From: an uncultured Collinsella sp. | Lineage (GTDB): Bacteria > Actinomycetota > Coriobacteriia > Coriobacteriales > Coriobacteriaceae | Assembly: GCA_900768265.1 (NCBI GenBank) | Contig: CAAGCF010000044.1 | Coordinates: 1 to 64,000, forward strand | DNA length: 64,000 bases | Direction of reading: 5' to 3' | Shown: in pieces, positions 8,761 through 17,597 of the stretch | Layout of the letters: every line of letters begins with the position of its first letter | Position numbering within the stretch: position 1 is the stretch's first letter | Program-made: the position numbers and the translations under genes | Notes under the pieces: model-generated | What the model was told of the DNA's origin: nothing | Databases searched by the model: none | What the model saw: only the letters and a program-made list of their open reading frames with translations

Positions 8761-10008
8761 ATGGAACAGAGAGTTGCAATCACCGGCATCGGTGCCGTAT
8801 CGCCGCTCGGCAACACCGCGCTTGCCACCTGGGCGGCCATGTGCGCCGGGACCTGTGGCATCGGCCCGATCACGCACTTCGATACCGATGCGTTTACCGT
8901 CAAGGTGGCGGCCGAAGTCAAGGGCTTTGACGGCAACGAGTACTTTGGCAAGCGTGACGCCAAGCATCTCGACCCCTGCGTTCAGTTTGCGATGGCGGCT
9001 TCGGACGAGGCAATGCACGATGCGGGCTTTGATGTCGAAGGCGCCATCGATCGTGAGCGTCTGGGCGTCTACGTGGGCTCGGGCGTGGGCGGCATGACGA
9101 CGCTCGTCGACAACGTCCACACGATCGCCGATCGTGGACCTCGCCGCGCATCGCCCTATATGATTGCGATGATGATTCCCAACATGGCTTCGGGCAATAT
9201 CGCGATCCGCCACAAGGCAAAGGGACCGACCCTGCCCGTGGTGACCGCGTGCGCGACCTCGGCCCATGCGGTGGGCGAGGCGTTCCGCGCCATCAAGCAC
9301 GGCTATGCCGACGCGATCCTCGCGGGCGGCGCCGAGGCGGCCATTATCCCCGATGCCGTTGCAGGCTTTACGTCCTGCCGCGCATTGACCACCAACCCCG
9401 ATCCTGCGACGGCTTGCCGCCCGTTCGATGCAGACCGCGACGGCTTTGTGATGGGCGAGGGCGCTTGCGTGCTGGTACTCGAGAGCATGGAACATGCGCA
9501 GGCGCGCGGTGCGCACATTTATGCCGAGGTCGTGGGCTACGGCAACACCGATGATGCCTATCACATCACGAGCCCCGATCCCGAGGCTGCCGGCATTGCC
9601 CGTGCGATATCGCTGGCGGTGGCCGAGGGCGACGTTAAGCCTTCCGAGGGCCTCTACATCAACGCTCACGGCACCTCGACTAAACTCAACGATTCGTCCG
9701 AGACGGCGGGCATTAAGCGTGCGCTCGGCGAGGACGCGGCGCGCGCGGCGCACGTCTCGTCGACCAAGTCGATGACCGGCCACATGATCGGTGCTACGGG
9801 TGCCATCGAGGTCATGGCCTGTGCCATGGCGCTCGAGCAGGGCGTGGTGCCCCCGACCATTAACTACCACACGCCCGATCCCGCCTGCGATCTTGACTAC
9901 ACGCCTAATCGAGCGGTTCGCGCCGACCTTACCTGGGCGCTTTCGACCAACCTGGGCTTTGGCGGGCACAACGCCGCCATCGCGCTGCGTAGATATACGA
10001 GGAGCTAG
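8761..10008 (+). CDS. fabF: 3-oxoacyl-ACP synthase II
   Basis: This 415-residue KAS II elongates acyl-ACP. The nucleophile is Cys165 in VVTACATSAHA; the two active-site histidines are in NAHGTSTKLND and SMTGHMIGATG. Of several close starts I chose ATG 8761, seven bases after GGAG. accB starts only 3 bp after its stop. Confidence 0.96.
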   Translation: MEQRVAITGIGAVSPLGNTALATWAAMCAGTCGIGPITHFDTDAFTVKVAAEVKGFDGNEYFGKRDAKHLDPCVQFAMAASDEAMHDAGFDVEGAIDRERLGVYVGSGVGGMTTLVDNVHTIADRGPRRASPYMIAMMIPNMASGNIAIRHKAKGPTLPVVTACATSAHAVGEAFRAIKHGYADAILAGGAEAAIIPDAVAGFTSCRALTTNPDPATACRPFDADRDGFVMGEGACVLVLESMEHAQARGAHIYAEVVGYGNTDDAYHITSPDPEAAGIARAISLAVAEGDVKPSEGLYINAHGTSTKLNDSSETAGIKRALGEDAARAAHVSSTKSMTGHMIGATGAIEVMACAMALEQGVVPPTINYHTPDPACDLDYTPNRAVRADLTWALSTNLGFGGHNAAIALRRYTRS

Positions 10009-10011
10009 AGC

Positions 10012-10485
10012 ATGGATTCCAAAAGACTTGCCGAGATAGCCGATGTTATGGAGGACCGCGGCCTCACGCGCGTACGTGTTGAGGAGCCCGATGGCACCGC
10101 GGTCGAGCTCGAGCGCGCGAGCGCCGCGCAGCCGGTTGCCGTGCCCATGCCCATGCCGAGCGCCATGGCCGCTCAAGTTGCAGCTCCCACAGTCGCGCCT
10201 GCCGCACCGGAACCTGCCGCGCAGGCACCTGCCGCCGCGTCGGAGCCTAAGGGCACCGAGGTGACTGCTCCCATGGTCGGCGTTTTCTATGCTGCCCCGG
10301 CGCCGGGCGACGAGCCGTTTGTGCACGTGGGCTCCAAGGTCAAAGCCGGCGAGACCCTCTGCATCATCGAGGCCATGAAGGTTCTCAACGAGGTGACGGC
10401 GGAGGCGGATGGCGAGGTGCTCGAGATCTGCGTGGCCGACGGCGACCTCGTGGAGTTCGGCAGCTGCCTCATGAGGATCGGATAG
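10012..10485 (+). CDS. accB: Biotin carboxyl carrier protein of acetyl-CoA carboxylase
   Basis: This 157-residue BCCP has an Ala/Pro-rich linker (about residues 36-80) and a C-terminal biotinyl domain. The acceptor is Lys123 in IIEAMKVLNEV. It carries carboxybiotin between AccC and the AccDA carboxyltransferase. BirA, its modifying enzyme, is encoded at the other end of the operon. Confidence 0.96.
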   Translation: MDSKRLAEIADVMEDRGLTRVRVEEPDGTAVELERASAAQPVAVPMPMPSAMAAQVAAPTVAPAAPEPAAQAPAAASEPKGTEVTAPMVGVFYAAPAPGDEPFVHVGSKVKAGETLCIIEAMKVLNEVTAEADGEVLEICVADGDLVEFGSCLMRIG

Positions 10486-10494
10486 GTGATATCC

Positions 10495-10917
10495 ATGAAC
10501 AAAGAGGAGCTCAAGAAGCTGTTGCCGCATCGCGAGCCGATGCTTTTGCTCGACGAAGCCGAGCTGGTGGGCGACGAGGCCCACGGCAAGATCACGATTA
10601 CGGGCGACGAGTACTTTTTGCAGGGGCATTTTCCGGGAAACCCGGTCGTTCCCGGCGTGATTCAGTGCGAGATGCTCGCCCAGAACTGCTGCGTACTGCT
10701 GATGGGCGATGAGGAGGCGCGCGGCGCGACGCCGTTCTACACGAGTCTGGACAAGGTGCGCTTTAAGCGTCCGGTGCGCCCGGGCGACACGGTGGATCTG
10801 GTGTGCTCCATCACGCGTGCGCGCGGGCCGTTCCGCTTTGCGACGGGTACTGCGAGCGTCAACGGTGAGGTGTGCTGCCGCGCCGATATGTCTTTTGCAC
10901 TCATGCACGAAAGTTAA
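10495..10917 (+). CDS. fabZ: 3-hydroxyacyl-ACP dehydratase
   Basis: This 140-residue hot-dog-fold enzyme dehydrates beta-hydroxyacyl-ACP. The catalytic His lies in GHFPGNPVVPGV and the Glu in QCEMLAQ; LPHREPMLLLDE opens the domain. GTG 10486 is an alternative start; ATG 10495 is preferred because GGTGAT precedes it. No fabM or fabA is seen, so how unsaturated chains are made is not explained by this cluster. Confidence 0.94.
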   Translation: MNKEELKKLLPHREPMLLLDEAELVGDEAHGKITITGDEYFLQGHFPGNPVVPGVIQCEMLAQNCCVLLMGDEEARGATPFYTSLDKVRFKRPVRPGDTVDLVCSITRARGPFRFATGTASVNGEVCCRADMSFALMHES

Positions 10918-10927
10918 GGAAGGCTTC

Positions 10928-12271
10928 ATGTTCGACAAAGTGCTCATCGCCAACCGCGGCGAAGTCGCGGTCCGTGTTATCCGCGCGTGCCGCGATATGG
11001 GCATCAAGACCGTCGCCGTATATTCCACGGCCGATGCGGACGCGCTACACGTGCAGCTTGCCGACGAGGCGTATTGCATCGGCGGCCCGCGTCTTGCCGA
11101 GAGCTACCTCAACGACGATGCTGTGCTCACCTGTGCCGTGAAGTCGGGGGCAAAGGCGATCCATCCTGGCTACGGTTTCTTTTCCGAGAAGGCGAGCTTC
11201 GTGCGCGACTGCGACAAGTACGGTCTGGCGTTTGTTGGTCCCTCGGCCGAGGTCATCGACAGCATGGGCGACAAGGATGCCGCACGTAGAACGGCTGCCG
11301 CGGCGGGCGTGCCCATCGTGCCGGGCTGCGATTTGCTCAAAAGCCCCGAGGAGGCGACGGCCGAGGCCGAGCGCATTGGCTGCCCCGTGCTTATTAAGGC
11401 GCGTGCAGGTGGTGGCGGTCGCGGCATTCGCAAGGTCGAGCGCGTGGAAGACGCGGCAAAGGCCTTTATTGAAGCACGTGCCGAGGGCGAGGCCGTTTTT
11501 GGCGACGGCGAGTGCTACATGGAGAAGTTCGTCGCGCCGGCGCACCACGTCGAGGTGCAGATTATGGCCGATAAGCAGGGCCATGTGTTTTCGCTCGGCG
11601 AGCGTGAGTGCTCGGTGCAGCGCCGCAACCAAAAGCTGATCGAGGAGAGCCCCGCGCCGTGCCTCGACGGACGCGATGATATTCGCGCGCGCATGCACAA
11701 GGCCGCGCGCGACCTGGCTCGTGCCGTTGGCTATGAGGGCGCTGGCACCATTGAGTTTTTGTACTCAGATGACGGCAATTTCTACTTTATGGAAATGAAC
11801 ACGCGTTTGCAGGTGGAGCATCCGGTTACGGAGTTTGTGACCGATACCGACTTGGTCAAGTGGCAGCTGCGCGTGGCTGCCGGCCAGCCTCTGCCCTTTG
11901 AGCAGGAGGACATGCCAGTCCGCAATCACGCCATGGAGTGCCGCATCAATGCCGAAACGCCGGACTTTCTACCGTCATGCGGAACGGTCACCGCGTTGCG
12001 TGTGCCGGGTGGTCCGCGCGTGCGCTGGGATTCCGCTATGTTTACCGGAGCGAACGTTCCGCCGTACTACGACTCCATGCTCGGCAAGCTCATCGTGTGC
12101 GCGCCCACGCGTGACGGCGCCATTCGCAAGATGCGCTCGGCCCTGGGCGAGCTCGTGATTGAGGGCGTGAGCGAAAATAGCGAGCTTCAGCTCGACGTGC
12201 TGGCAAACGACGAGTTCTTGTCGGGCATGTACCACACCGATCTGATGGGGCATCTCTATGCTGAAGAATAG
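10928..12271 (+). CDS. accC: Biotin carboxylase subunit of acetyl-CoA carboxylase
   Basis: This 447-residue ATP-grasp enzyme carboxylates biotin on AccB. It shows the N-terminal MFDKVLIANRGEVAVRVIRA, the glycine-rich KARAGGGGRGIR loop and the FLYSDDGNFYFMEMNTRLQVEHPVTE active-site block. AAGGAAG precedes the ATG. Its last 14 bases overlap the start of accDA, indicating coupled translation. Confidence 0.96.
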   Translation: MFDKVLIANRGEVAVRVIRACRDMGIKTVAVYSTADADALHVQLADEAYCIGGPRLAESYLNDDAVLTCAVKSGAKAIHPGYGFFSEKASFVRDCDKYGLAFVGPSAEVIDSMGDKDAARRTAAAAGVPIVPGCDLLKSPEEATAEAERIGCPVLIKARAGGGGRGIRKVERVEDAAKAFIEARAEGEAVFGDGECYMEKFVAPAHHVEVQIMADKQGHVFSLGERECSVQRRNQKLIEESPAPCLDGRDDIRARMHKAARDLARAVGYEGAGTIEFLYSDDGNFYFMEMNTRLQVEHPVTEFVTDTDLVKWQLRVAAGQPLPFEQEDMPVRNHAMECRINAETPDFLPSCGTVTALRVPGGPRVRWDSAMFTGANVPPYYDSMLGKLIVCAPTRDGAIRKMRSALGELVIEGVSENSELQLDVLANDEFLSGMYHTDLMGHLYAEE

Positions 12272-13982
12272 AAAAGCGAAGACGGTCAATGTCCTTGAGG
12301 GGCCGATGACCGAGTCGTGCGCCGAGTTTCCCGCGCGCCACGTGTTTATCAAATGCCCGGAGTGCCGCCGTGTGATTGACGAGGCGCGTCTGCACGACAA
12401 CCTCGACGTTTGTCCTCGTTGCGGTAAACACTTTCGCGTGAGCGGTCGCGCGCGCATGCGCATGACGGTCGACGAGGGCACGTTTGAGGAATGGGATGCC
12501 GAACTGGCGTCAGAGGACTTCCTTTCGTTTCCCGGTTATGCCGACAAGCTTAAGAGCGCGGGCGAGCGTTCGGGCGAGCGCGATGCCGTTGTGTGCGGCA
12601 GGGGCAAAATCTGCGGCTGCGATACCGCGCTCTTCTTTATGGACGCCAACTTTATGATGGGCTCGATGGGTTCCGTGGTGGGCGAGAAGATCTGTCGCGC
12701 ATTTGAGCGTGCGACCGAGTTGGGGCTGCCGGTTGTTGGCTTTACCGTATCGGGCGGCGCCCGCATGCAGGAGGGCGTGACCTCGCTTATGCAGATGGCC
12801 AAGATTTCTGCGGCGGTTAGGCACCACAGCGAGGCGGGCGGCCTGTATATCACGGTGCTCACCGACCCCACGACCGGCGGCGTAACCGCGAGCTTTGCCA
12901 TGGAGGGCGACATTATCCTGGCCGAGCCCGATGCCCTGACGGCATTTGCCGGCCCGCGCGTGATCGAGCAGAACATGCACAAGCGCCTGCCCAAGGGATT
13001 CCAGCGCTCCGAGTTTTTGCTGGATCACGGCTTTTGCGATGCCGTTGTTCCGCGTGGCGAGATTGCGCTCACGGTAGGCGAGCTGCTGGCGCTGCACGAA
13101 GGACACGCGCCTGGTCTGGGGGCTCCGCACGAGATCGTGCATACGGGTCGCCGCGGCAAAAAGCTGGGACACTTGTTTAAGCGCTCGGCGGCACCAAAAA
13201 CCGCGCTCGAGATTGTCAAGCAGACCCGCTCGGCAGATCGCGCCACGGCGGGTGAGATGATCTCGCTGGGCCTGGATGGATTTGTGGAGCTGCACGGCGA
13301 CCGTTACTTTGGTGACGACGCCGCTGTGGTGGCTGGCATTGGCTGGAAAGACGGACGCCCCGTAACTGTCATCGCCATCGAGCGCGGCACCACGACCAAA
13401 GAGCGTATGCGTCGCAACTTTGGCATGGCACATCCCGAGGGCTACCGCAAGGCGCGGCGCCTAATGCGCCAGGCCGAAAAGTTTGGTCGACCGGTTCTGT
13501 GCCTGGTCGATACTTCGGGCGCGTTTTGCGGCATCGGTGCCGAGGAGCGCGGCCAGGGCGAGGCGATTGCCCGGAATCTCATGGAGATGAGCGGCCTTAA
13601 GACGCCGATTGTCTCGGTGGTGACAGGCGAGGGCGGCTCTGGTGGCGCGCTGGCGCTGTCCGTGGCCGACCGCATCCTGATGCTCTCGAGCTCGGCCTAT
13701 TCGGTCGTGAGCCCCGAGGCCTGTGCATCGATCCTGTGGAAGGATACCGAGCGCGCGAATGAGGCCGCCGAGGCGCTTAAGCTCACGGCCCCCGATCTGT
13801 TGGCGCTCGGCATCATCGACGGCATTGTCGACGATAGGGGCCTGTCGCATGAGGAGATCGCCGGTGCCGTCATGTCCTCGGCATTTGATGCCTTCGATAC
13901 GCTTGGGCGGCTCGACGACGCGACCCTCACAAACCTCCGCTACGAAAAGTACCGCGCAATCGGTCAGTACCGCACGATGTGA
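12258..13982 (+). CDS. accDA: Acetyl-CoA carboxylase carboxyltransferase, fused beta and alpha subunits
   Basis: This 574-residue protein joins AccD and AccA in one chain. The AccD half (about 1-290) starts with a C4 zinc finger (CPEC and CPRC) and has the oxyanion region SGGARMQEG and TDPTTGGVTASFAM. The AccA half (about 310-574) has LHGDRYFGDDAAVVAGIG, TSGAFCGIGAEERGQ and EGGSGGALALSVAD. In E. coli and streptococci these are separate genes. The complex transfers carboxyl from biotin to acetyl-CoA to give malonyl-CoA. Confidence 0.94.
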   Translation: MLKNRKAKTVNVLEGPMTESCAEFPARHVFIKCPECRRVIDEARLHDNLDVCPRCGKHFRVSGRARMRMTVDEGTFEEWDAELASEDFLSFPGYADKLKSAGERSGERDAVVCGRGKICGCDTALFFMDANFMMGSMGSVVGEKICRAFERATELGLPVVGFTVSGGARMQEGVTSLMQMAKISAAVRHHSEAGGLYITVLTDPTTGGVTASFAMEGDIILAEPDALTAFAGPRVIEQNMHKRLPKGFQRSEFLLDHGFCDAVVPRGEIALTVGELLALHEGHAPGLGAPHEIVHTGRRGKKLGHLFKRSAAPKTALEIVKQTRSADRATAGEMISLGLDGFVELHGDRYFGDDAAVVAGIGWKDGRPVTVIAIERGTTTKERMRRNFGMAHPEGYRKARRLMRQAEKFGRPVLCLVDTSGAFCGIGAEERGQGEAIARNLMEMSGLKTPIVSVVTGEGGSGGALALSVADRILMLSSSAYSVVSPEACASILWKDTERANEAAEALKLTAPDLLALGIIDGIVDDRGLSHEEIAGAVMSSAFDAFDTLGRLDDATLTNLRYEKYRAIGQYRTM

Positions 13983-14022
13983 CAAAGGGACAGTCCGCAT
14001 GTCACATTGGGAAAGGCGTTCC

Positions 14023-15237
14023 ATGTCACAAGTTTCTAACACTTCGTTTACAACGACGGTCTCATCAAACGCCATGGCCGTGGTGGACTATCTGTCCAAT
14101 AGCATGATGTCGGCGCTGCCGTTTATTGTCTGCGCGGCGTTGTTCCGCACCGTCGCCGTCATTATGGGCGAAGGCATGCTGGGCCTGTGGTCTGCCGATT
14201 CCGAAATCTATCGCCTGTTCTACAGTTGGCTCTATAACGCCGGCTACTACTTTTTGCCCATTTATCTTGGTTGGGCGGCCGCCCGCCAGCTCGGTTGCTC
14301 GGAGCAGTTGGGCATGATGTTGGGCGGCGTATTGATTGCACCCGATCTGCTCAAGCTTGTCGATGCCGTATCGACGACGGGGGCATCGATGACTTCCGTG
14401 TACGGGCTGCTTCCCGCGCCGGTCAACGATTACACGACGACTGTTATTCCGGTTCTCATCTCGGTGCCCGTGCTATGGCGCGTGGAGTGTTTCTTTCAGC
14501 GCGTTATCCCTCAGGCCGTGGCGTTTTCGTTCGTTCCGTTTGCGACCATGCTTGTCATGGTTCCGGTTTCGCTGTGTATCACGGCGCCGGCGGGCAGCTA
14601 TCTGGGCATGCTGTTGGGCCAGCTTATGTTTATGCTTGGCAATTCCGGTGGCATCGTGTCTCTGCTCACGCTCATGGGGCTTGCCGCGGGCTGGGAGTTC
14701 CTAAAGATCGCGGGCGTCAGCAACGTCGTCCTATCGCTCGCCTATGCGCAGTTTATGAGTGTGGGAACGGATTCGTGCATCCTGATCGCCGCGACGATGG
14801 CAACGTTCGCCGTTTGGGGCATGCCCTTTGGCGCGTCGCTCCGCGTTACGGATAAGGACGAAAAGGCGCTCATGCTGGGCTATTCAATCTCGGGCATTCT
14901 TGGCGGCGTAAGCGAGCCGGCGCTGTACGGTTGCGGCTTTAAATATGGCAGGTGCCTGACGTGCATGGCCATTGGCGGCGCCGTCGGAGGCCTTGTTGCG
15001 GCCGTGGGCCACGTTACGGCCTATACCATCGGCATGACGAATGTCCTCATGGTCATTGGCTTTGCCACGGGCGGCATCTCGAACTTGCTGTGGTGCTGCG
15101 TTGCCGGCGGCACAGCATTTGCGGTGTCTGCGGCGCTGAGCTACTGCTTTGGCGTGGTACCGGCGAAGGGGCAGGCGGCAGAAGACGGAGCCGATTCGCC
15201 CGAAACAGTGGCGAGCGCTGCTGAAGCAAGCGCATAA
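14023..15237 (+). CDS. PTS EIIC-type membrane protein, glucose/beta-glucoside family, without EIIA or EIIB
   Basis: This 404-residue polytopic membrane protein has about ten hydrophobic segments and the ILGGVSEPALYG motif, equivalent to the GITEPAIYG motif of beta-glucoside EIIC domains. No EIIB cysteine domain or EIIA domain is fused or adjacent, so it must borrow partners, act as a non-PTS carrier or be a relic. ATG 14023 is preferred (GGGAAAGG upstream); ATG 13999 is possible. It is 40 bp from accDA, so it may be read through from the fatty-acid operon. Confidence 0.75.
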   Translation: MSQVSNTSFTTTVSSNAMAVVDYLSNSMMSALPFIVCAALFRTVAVIMGEGMLGLWSADSEIYRLFYSWLYNAGYYFLPIYLGWAAARQLGCSEQLGMMLGGVLIAPDLLKLVDAVSTTGASMTSVYGLLPAPVNDYTTTVIPVLISVPVLWRVECFFQRVIPQAVAFSFVPFATMLVMVPVSLCITAPAGSYLGMLLGQLMFMLGNSGGIVSLLTLMGLAAGWEFLKIAGVSNVVLSLAYAQFMSVGTDSCILIAATMATFAVWGMPFGASLRVTDKDEKALMLGYSISGILGGVSEPALYGCGFKYGRCLTCMAIGGAVGGLVAAVGHVTAYTIGMTNVLMVIGFATGGISNLLWCCVAGGTAFAVSAALSYCFGVVPAKGQAAEDGADSPETVASAAEASA

Positions 15238-15275
15238 ACCTGTGCGACAAAAGGACGATTCCTTTGTCACATTCC

Positions 15276-15309
15276 AAGGCCGTGGCCCGCGTGGGTTGCG
15301 GCCTTTTTG
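15276..15309 (+). terminator. Intrinsic terminator after the lone EIIC gene
   Basis: AAGGCCG and CGGCCTT form a stem followed by a T run. Immediately upstream, 15241-15270 holds a second inverted sequence (GACAAAAGGA against TCCTTTGTC). Confidence 0.75.
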
Positions 15310-15389
15310 TATCTGGAGGACAAAGTGGCTACACTACAATCCGTTTGAGCAATAGATATATATAGGTAGTACCGTGGGGGCGGATATAG

Positions 15390-16544
15390 ATGGTCGAGTG
15401 GATCGTTCGTCGTGCGCAGGGCGACCGTGCGCGCGTGGGTACATTGACGGGCATGGTGTGTATTCTCGCCAATGTGGCACTATGCGCTGCGAAGGGTGCA
15501 ATTGGCGTGCTGTCGGGATCGGTTTCGATTGTGGCGGACGCCATGAACAACCTGTCCGACGCCAGCTCAAATATCGTGAGCGTGCTTGGCTTTAAACTGG
15601 CGAGCAAGCCGGCAGACCCCGAGCATCCTTACGGACATGGCCGCTACGAGTATCTCTCGGGCCTAGTCGTGGCAGCGCTCGTGCTGCTCATCGGCCTTGA
15701 GCTTATCAAGTCCTCGGTTGAGCGCGTCATCCACCCCGAGCCCGTCGAGTTCTCGCTTGTTCTGGTGGCAGTCCTGGCGCTTTCGATGGTCGTTAAGCTG
15801 TGGATGGCTGCCCTCAACCAAAAGCTCGGCGACCGTATTGAGTCCGAGACGCTGCACGCGACGGCCCAGGATTCCAAGAACGATGTTCTCGCCACGGGTG
15901 CCGTGCTGGCGTGCGCGATTGTTTCCCAGGTGACGCATGTCAATCTTGATGCATGGGTTGGACTTGCCGTTGGCGCCTATATCGGTTGGAGCGGCTTTGA
16001 GCTCATCCAAGATACGGTGAGCCCGCTTTTGGGTCAGTCGCCCGACCCCAAGCTGGTCGAGCATATCCGTGGCAAGATCATGAGCTACCCCGGCGTCTTG
16101 GGCGTCCACGACCTGATGGTTCACGATTACGGCCCGGGCAGGAAGTTTGCGAGCGCTCACGCCGAGATGGCAGCCGAGACCAGCCCGCTGGAAAGCCACG
16201 ACACACTCGACAACATCGAGCAGTCGTTTAGGGATGAAGACGGCATGATCGTTACGCTCCACTACGATCCCATCGTGACCGACGACCCAAAGGTGGCGGG
16301 CATGCGCCTGCGCATCAACGTAATGGCTCGCGAGATTGATAGCCGCCTTTCGATTCATGACCTGCGCTGTGTGCCGGGCCCTACGCACACCAACGTGATC
16401 TTTGACTGCGTGCGTCCCTCGGATCTGCAGATAAGTGCCGAAGACTTAAAGCACGCGCTGGCACAACGGGTCGAATCGGAATATCCCAAGTCGGTCGCCA
16501 AAATCACGATTGACGAAGACTACGTAGGCCATACCCACGAGTAG
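15390..16544 (+). CDS. Cation diffusion facilitator family transporter
   Basis: This 384-residue protein has a CDF transmembrane domain (about residues 20-215, six predicted helices) with metal-site residues in ADAMNNLSDASSN and DSKNDVLAT, plus HPYGHGRYEYLSG after helix 2. A cytoplasmic region follows (about 220-384); it is longer than in most CDFs and may contain a second regulatory fold. The family exports divalent cations such as Zn, Fe, Mn or Co by proton antiport; the metal cannot be told from sequence. ATG at 15390 follows a G-rich segment. Confidence 0.88.
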   Translation: MVEWIVRRAQGDRARVGTLTGMVCILANVALCAAKGAIGVLSGSVSIVADAMNNLSDASSNIVSVLGFKLASKPADPEHPYGHGRYEYLSGLVVAALVLLIGLELIKSSVERVIHPEPVEFSLVLVAVLALSMVVKLWMAALNQKLGDRIESETLHATAQDSKNDVLATGAVLACAIVSQVTHVNLDAWVGLAVGAYIGWSGFELIQDTVSPLLGQSPDPKLVEHIRGKIMSYPGVLGVHDLMVHDYGPGRKFASAHAEMAAETSPLESHDTLDNIEQSFRDEDGMIVTLHYDPIVTDDPKVAGMRLRINVMAREIDSRLSIHDLRCVPGPTHTNVIFDCVRPSDLQISAEDLKHALAQRVESEYPKSVAKITIDEDYVGHTHE

Positions 16545-16583
16545 GGCTGTGCCGGCAAAGCAAGTTATACAGAAGGGGAGAGC

Positions 16584-17210
16584 ATGAAGAAGCTATATCT
16601 ACTCCGCCACGGTCAGACGGAATTCAACGTTAAAAAGCTCGTCCAGGGCCGCTGTGATTCACCGTTGACCGACCTGGGCCGCAAACAAGCGGGGATGGCG
16701 GCCGCATGGCTCAAGGGCCACGACGTCGTCCCCGACAAAGTGGTCTCTTCGCCCTTAGGCCGAGCCATGGACACGGCTCAGCTCGTCGCATGCGAGCTCC
16801 TCGGCCCGGACACAGCAGTCGAGCCCTGCGAAGGCATCATCGAGCGCAGCTACGGCACCTTCGAAGAAGGCCCCCACGACGCCCTACCCACCGACGTCTG
16901 GGACCCCGGCGAGGACCTGATCCCATTTGGCGGAGAAGGAAGCCATGCCCTGCAGGAGCGCATGGTGGGCACCCTCACCAATCTCATGGGCGCCGAGGGC
17001 ATCGAAACCCTCCTAGCAGTAAGCCACGGCAGCGCCAGCCGCCAATTCATCAAGGCTGCAGCCCCAGAGGACTTCGAGCTCCCAACAAAACTCCCCAACT
17101 GCGCCATCATGACTTTCGATTTTGACGAGGAAGATTTGCAAGAAAAGAGCGACAGACCCCAATGCAAGTTTACTCTCCAGCAAATAGTGGACCCCCAACA
17201 AAGTCATTAG
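16584..17210 (+). CDS. Histidine phosphatase (phosphoglycerate mutase-like) family protein
   Basis: This 208-residue protein has the RHG motif (YLLRHGQTEFN, His9 as phospho-acceptor) and the second His in AVSHGSASR. The family includes phosphoglycerate mutases and broad phosphatases; nothing narrows the substrate here. GAAGGGGAG precedes the ATG. It sits 39 bp after the CDF gene and is probably co-transcribed. Confidence 0.88.
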   Translation: MKKLYLLRHGQTEFNVKKLVQGRCDSPLTDLGRKQAGMAAAWLKGHDVVPDKVVSSPLGRAMDTAQLVACELLGPDTAVEPCEGIIERSYGTFEEGPHDALPTDVWDPGEDLIPFGGEGSHALQERMVGTLTNLMGAEGIETLLAVSHGSASRQFIKAAAPEDFELPTKLPNCAIMTFDFDEEDLQEKSDRPQCKFTLQQIVDPQQSH

Positions 17211-17245
17211 CCTGAGCGAGCAAGGTTTAGCAAACATCAACGTGT

Positions 17246-17410
17246 CGTCTCCCGAGCTTTGGCGGAGGGGCGGGGCCGAGAGTAGTTAAGGTTGTCGCGA
17301 GTTCCGCACGAACAGGAGAGCACTTAATGTGCTCTCCGTCGTGAGCAGGACTGTAGAGCAGCAACCTTAACTACTCTCGGCCCCGCCCCTCCGCCAAAGC
17401 TCGGGAGACG
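17246..17410 (+). repeat. Folded repeat element, copy 2, with 48-nt arms
   Basis: The core at 17294-17362 is flanked by perfectly complementary 48-nt arms (17246-17293 and 17363-17410). Relative to copy 1 the core carries GGAGAGCAC with GTGCTCTCC in place of GGAAAGCAC with GTGCTTTCC, an A-U to G-C double change that keeps pairing. Arm sequence is unrelated to that of the other copies. It lies upstream of the rplC leader, in the same orientation as that gene. Confidence 0.9.
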
Positions 17411-17459
17411 TGCCACGCACTTTACCTGCGTAAACAATGTGAGTGAAATATGAATCTCG

Positions 17460-17490
17460 ATGGATACGCCCGCAGCCGTGTATACTAAAC
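17460..17490 (+). promoter_or_regulatory. Shared r-protein upstream motif
   Basis: TGGATACGCCCG at 17461-17472 followed by CCGTGTATAC matches a motif at 19325-19349 before rplB and, more weakly, one at 181-199 before rpsL. It may be part of a promoter or a 5' leader hairpin. Confidence 0.45.
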
Positions 17491-17597
17491 AGCTGTGTGT
17501 AACCAGGGGAGTATTCTGGCTGGACAAAATGCCTGCTTAATAGGGTTGTCAGGTAGTCTGGGCGAAATACAAGGCTGGGGAGCACGTCGTGTAAGTA

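Noticed and set aside
17246..17410. Integron attC site or ordinary terminator as the identity of the folded element
   Set aside because: There are no GTTRRRY/RYYYAAC core sites, the conserved part is the centre rather than the ends, and no T tract follows either arm.
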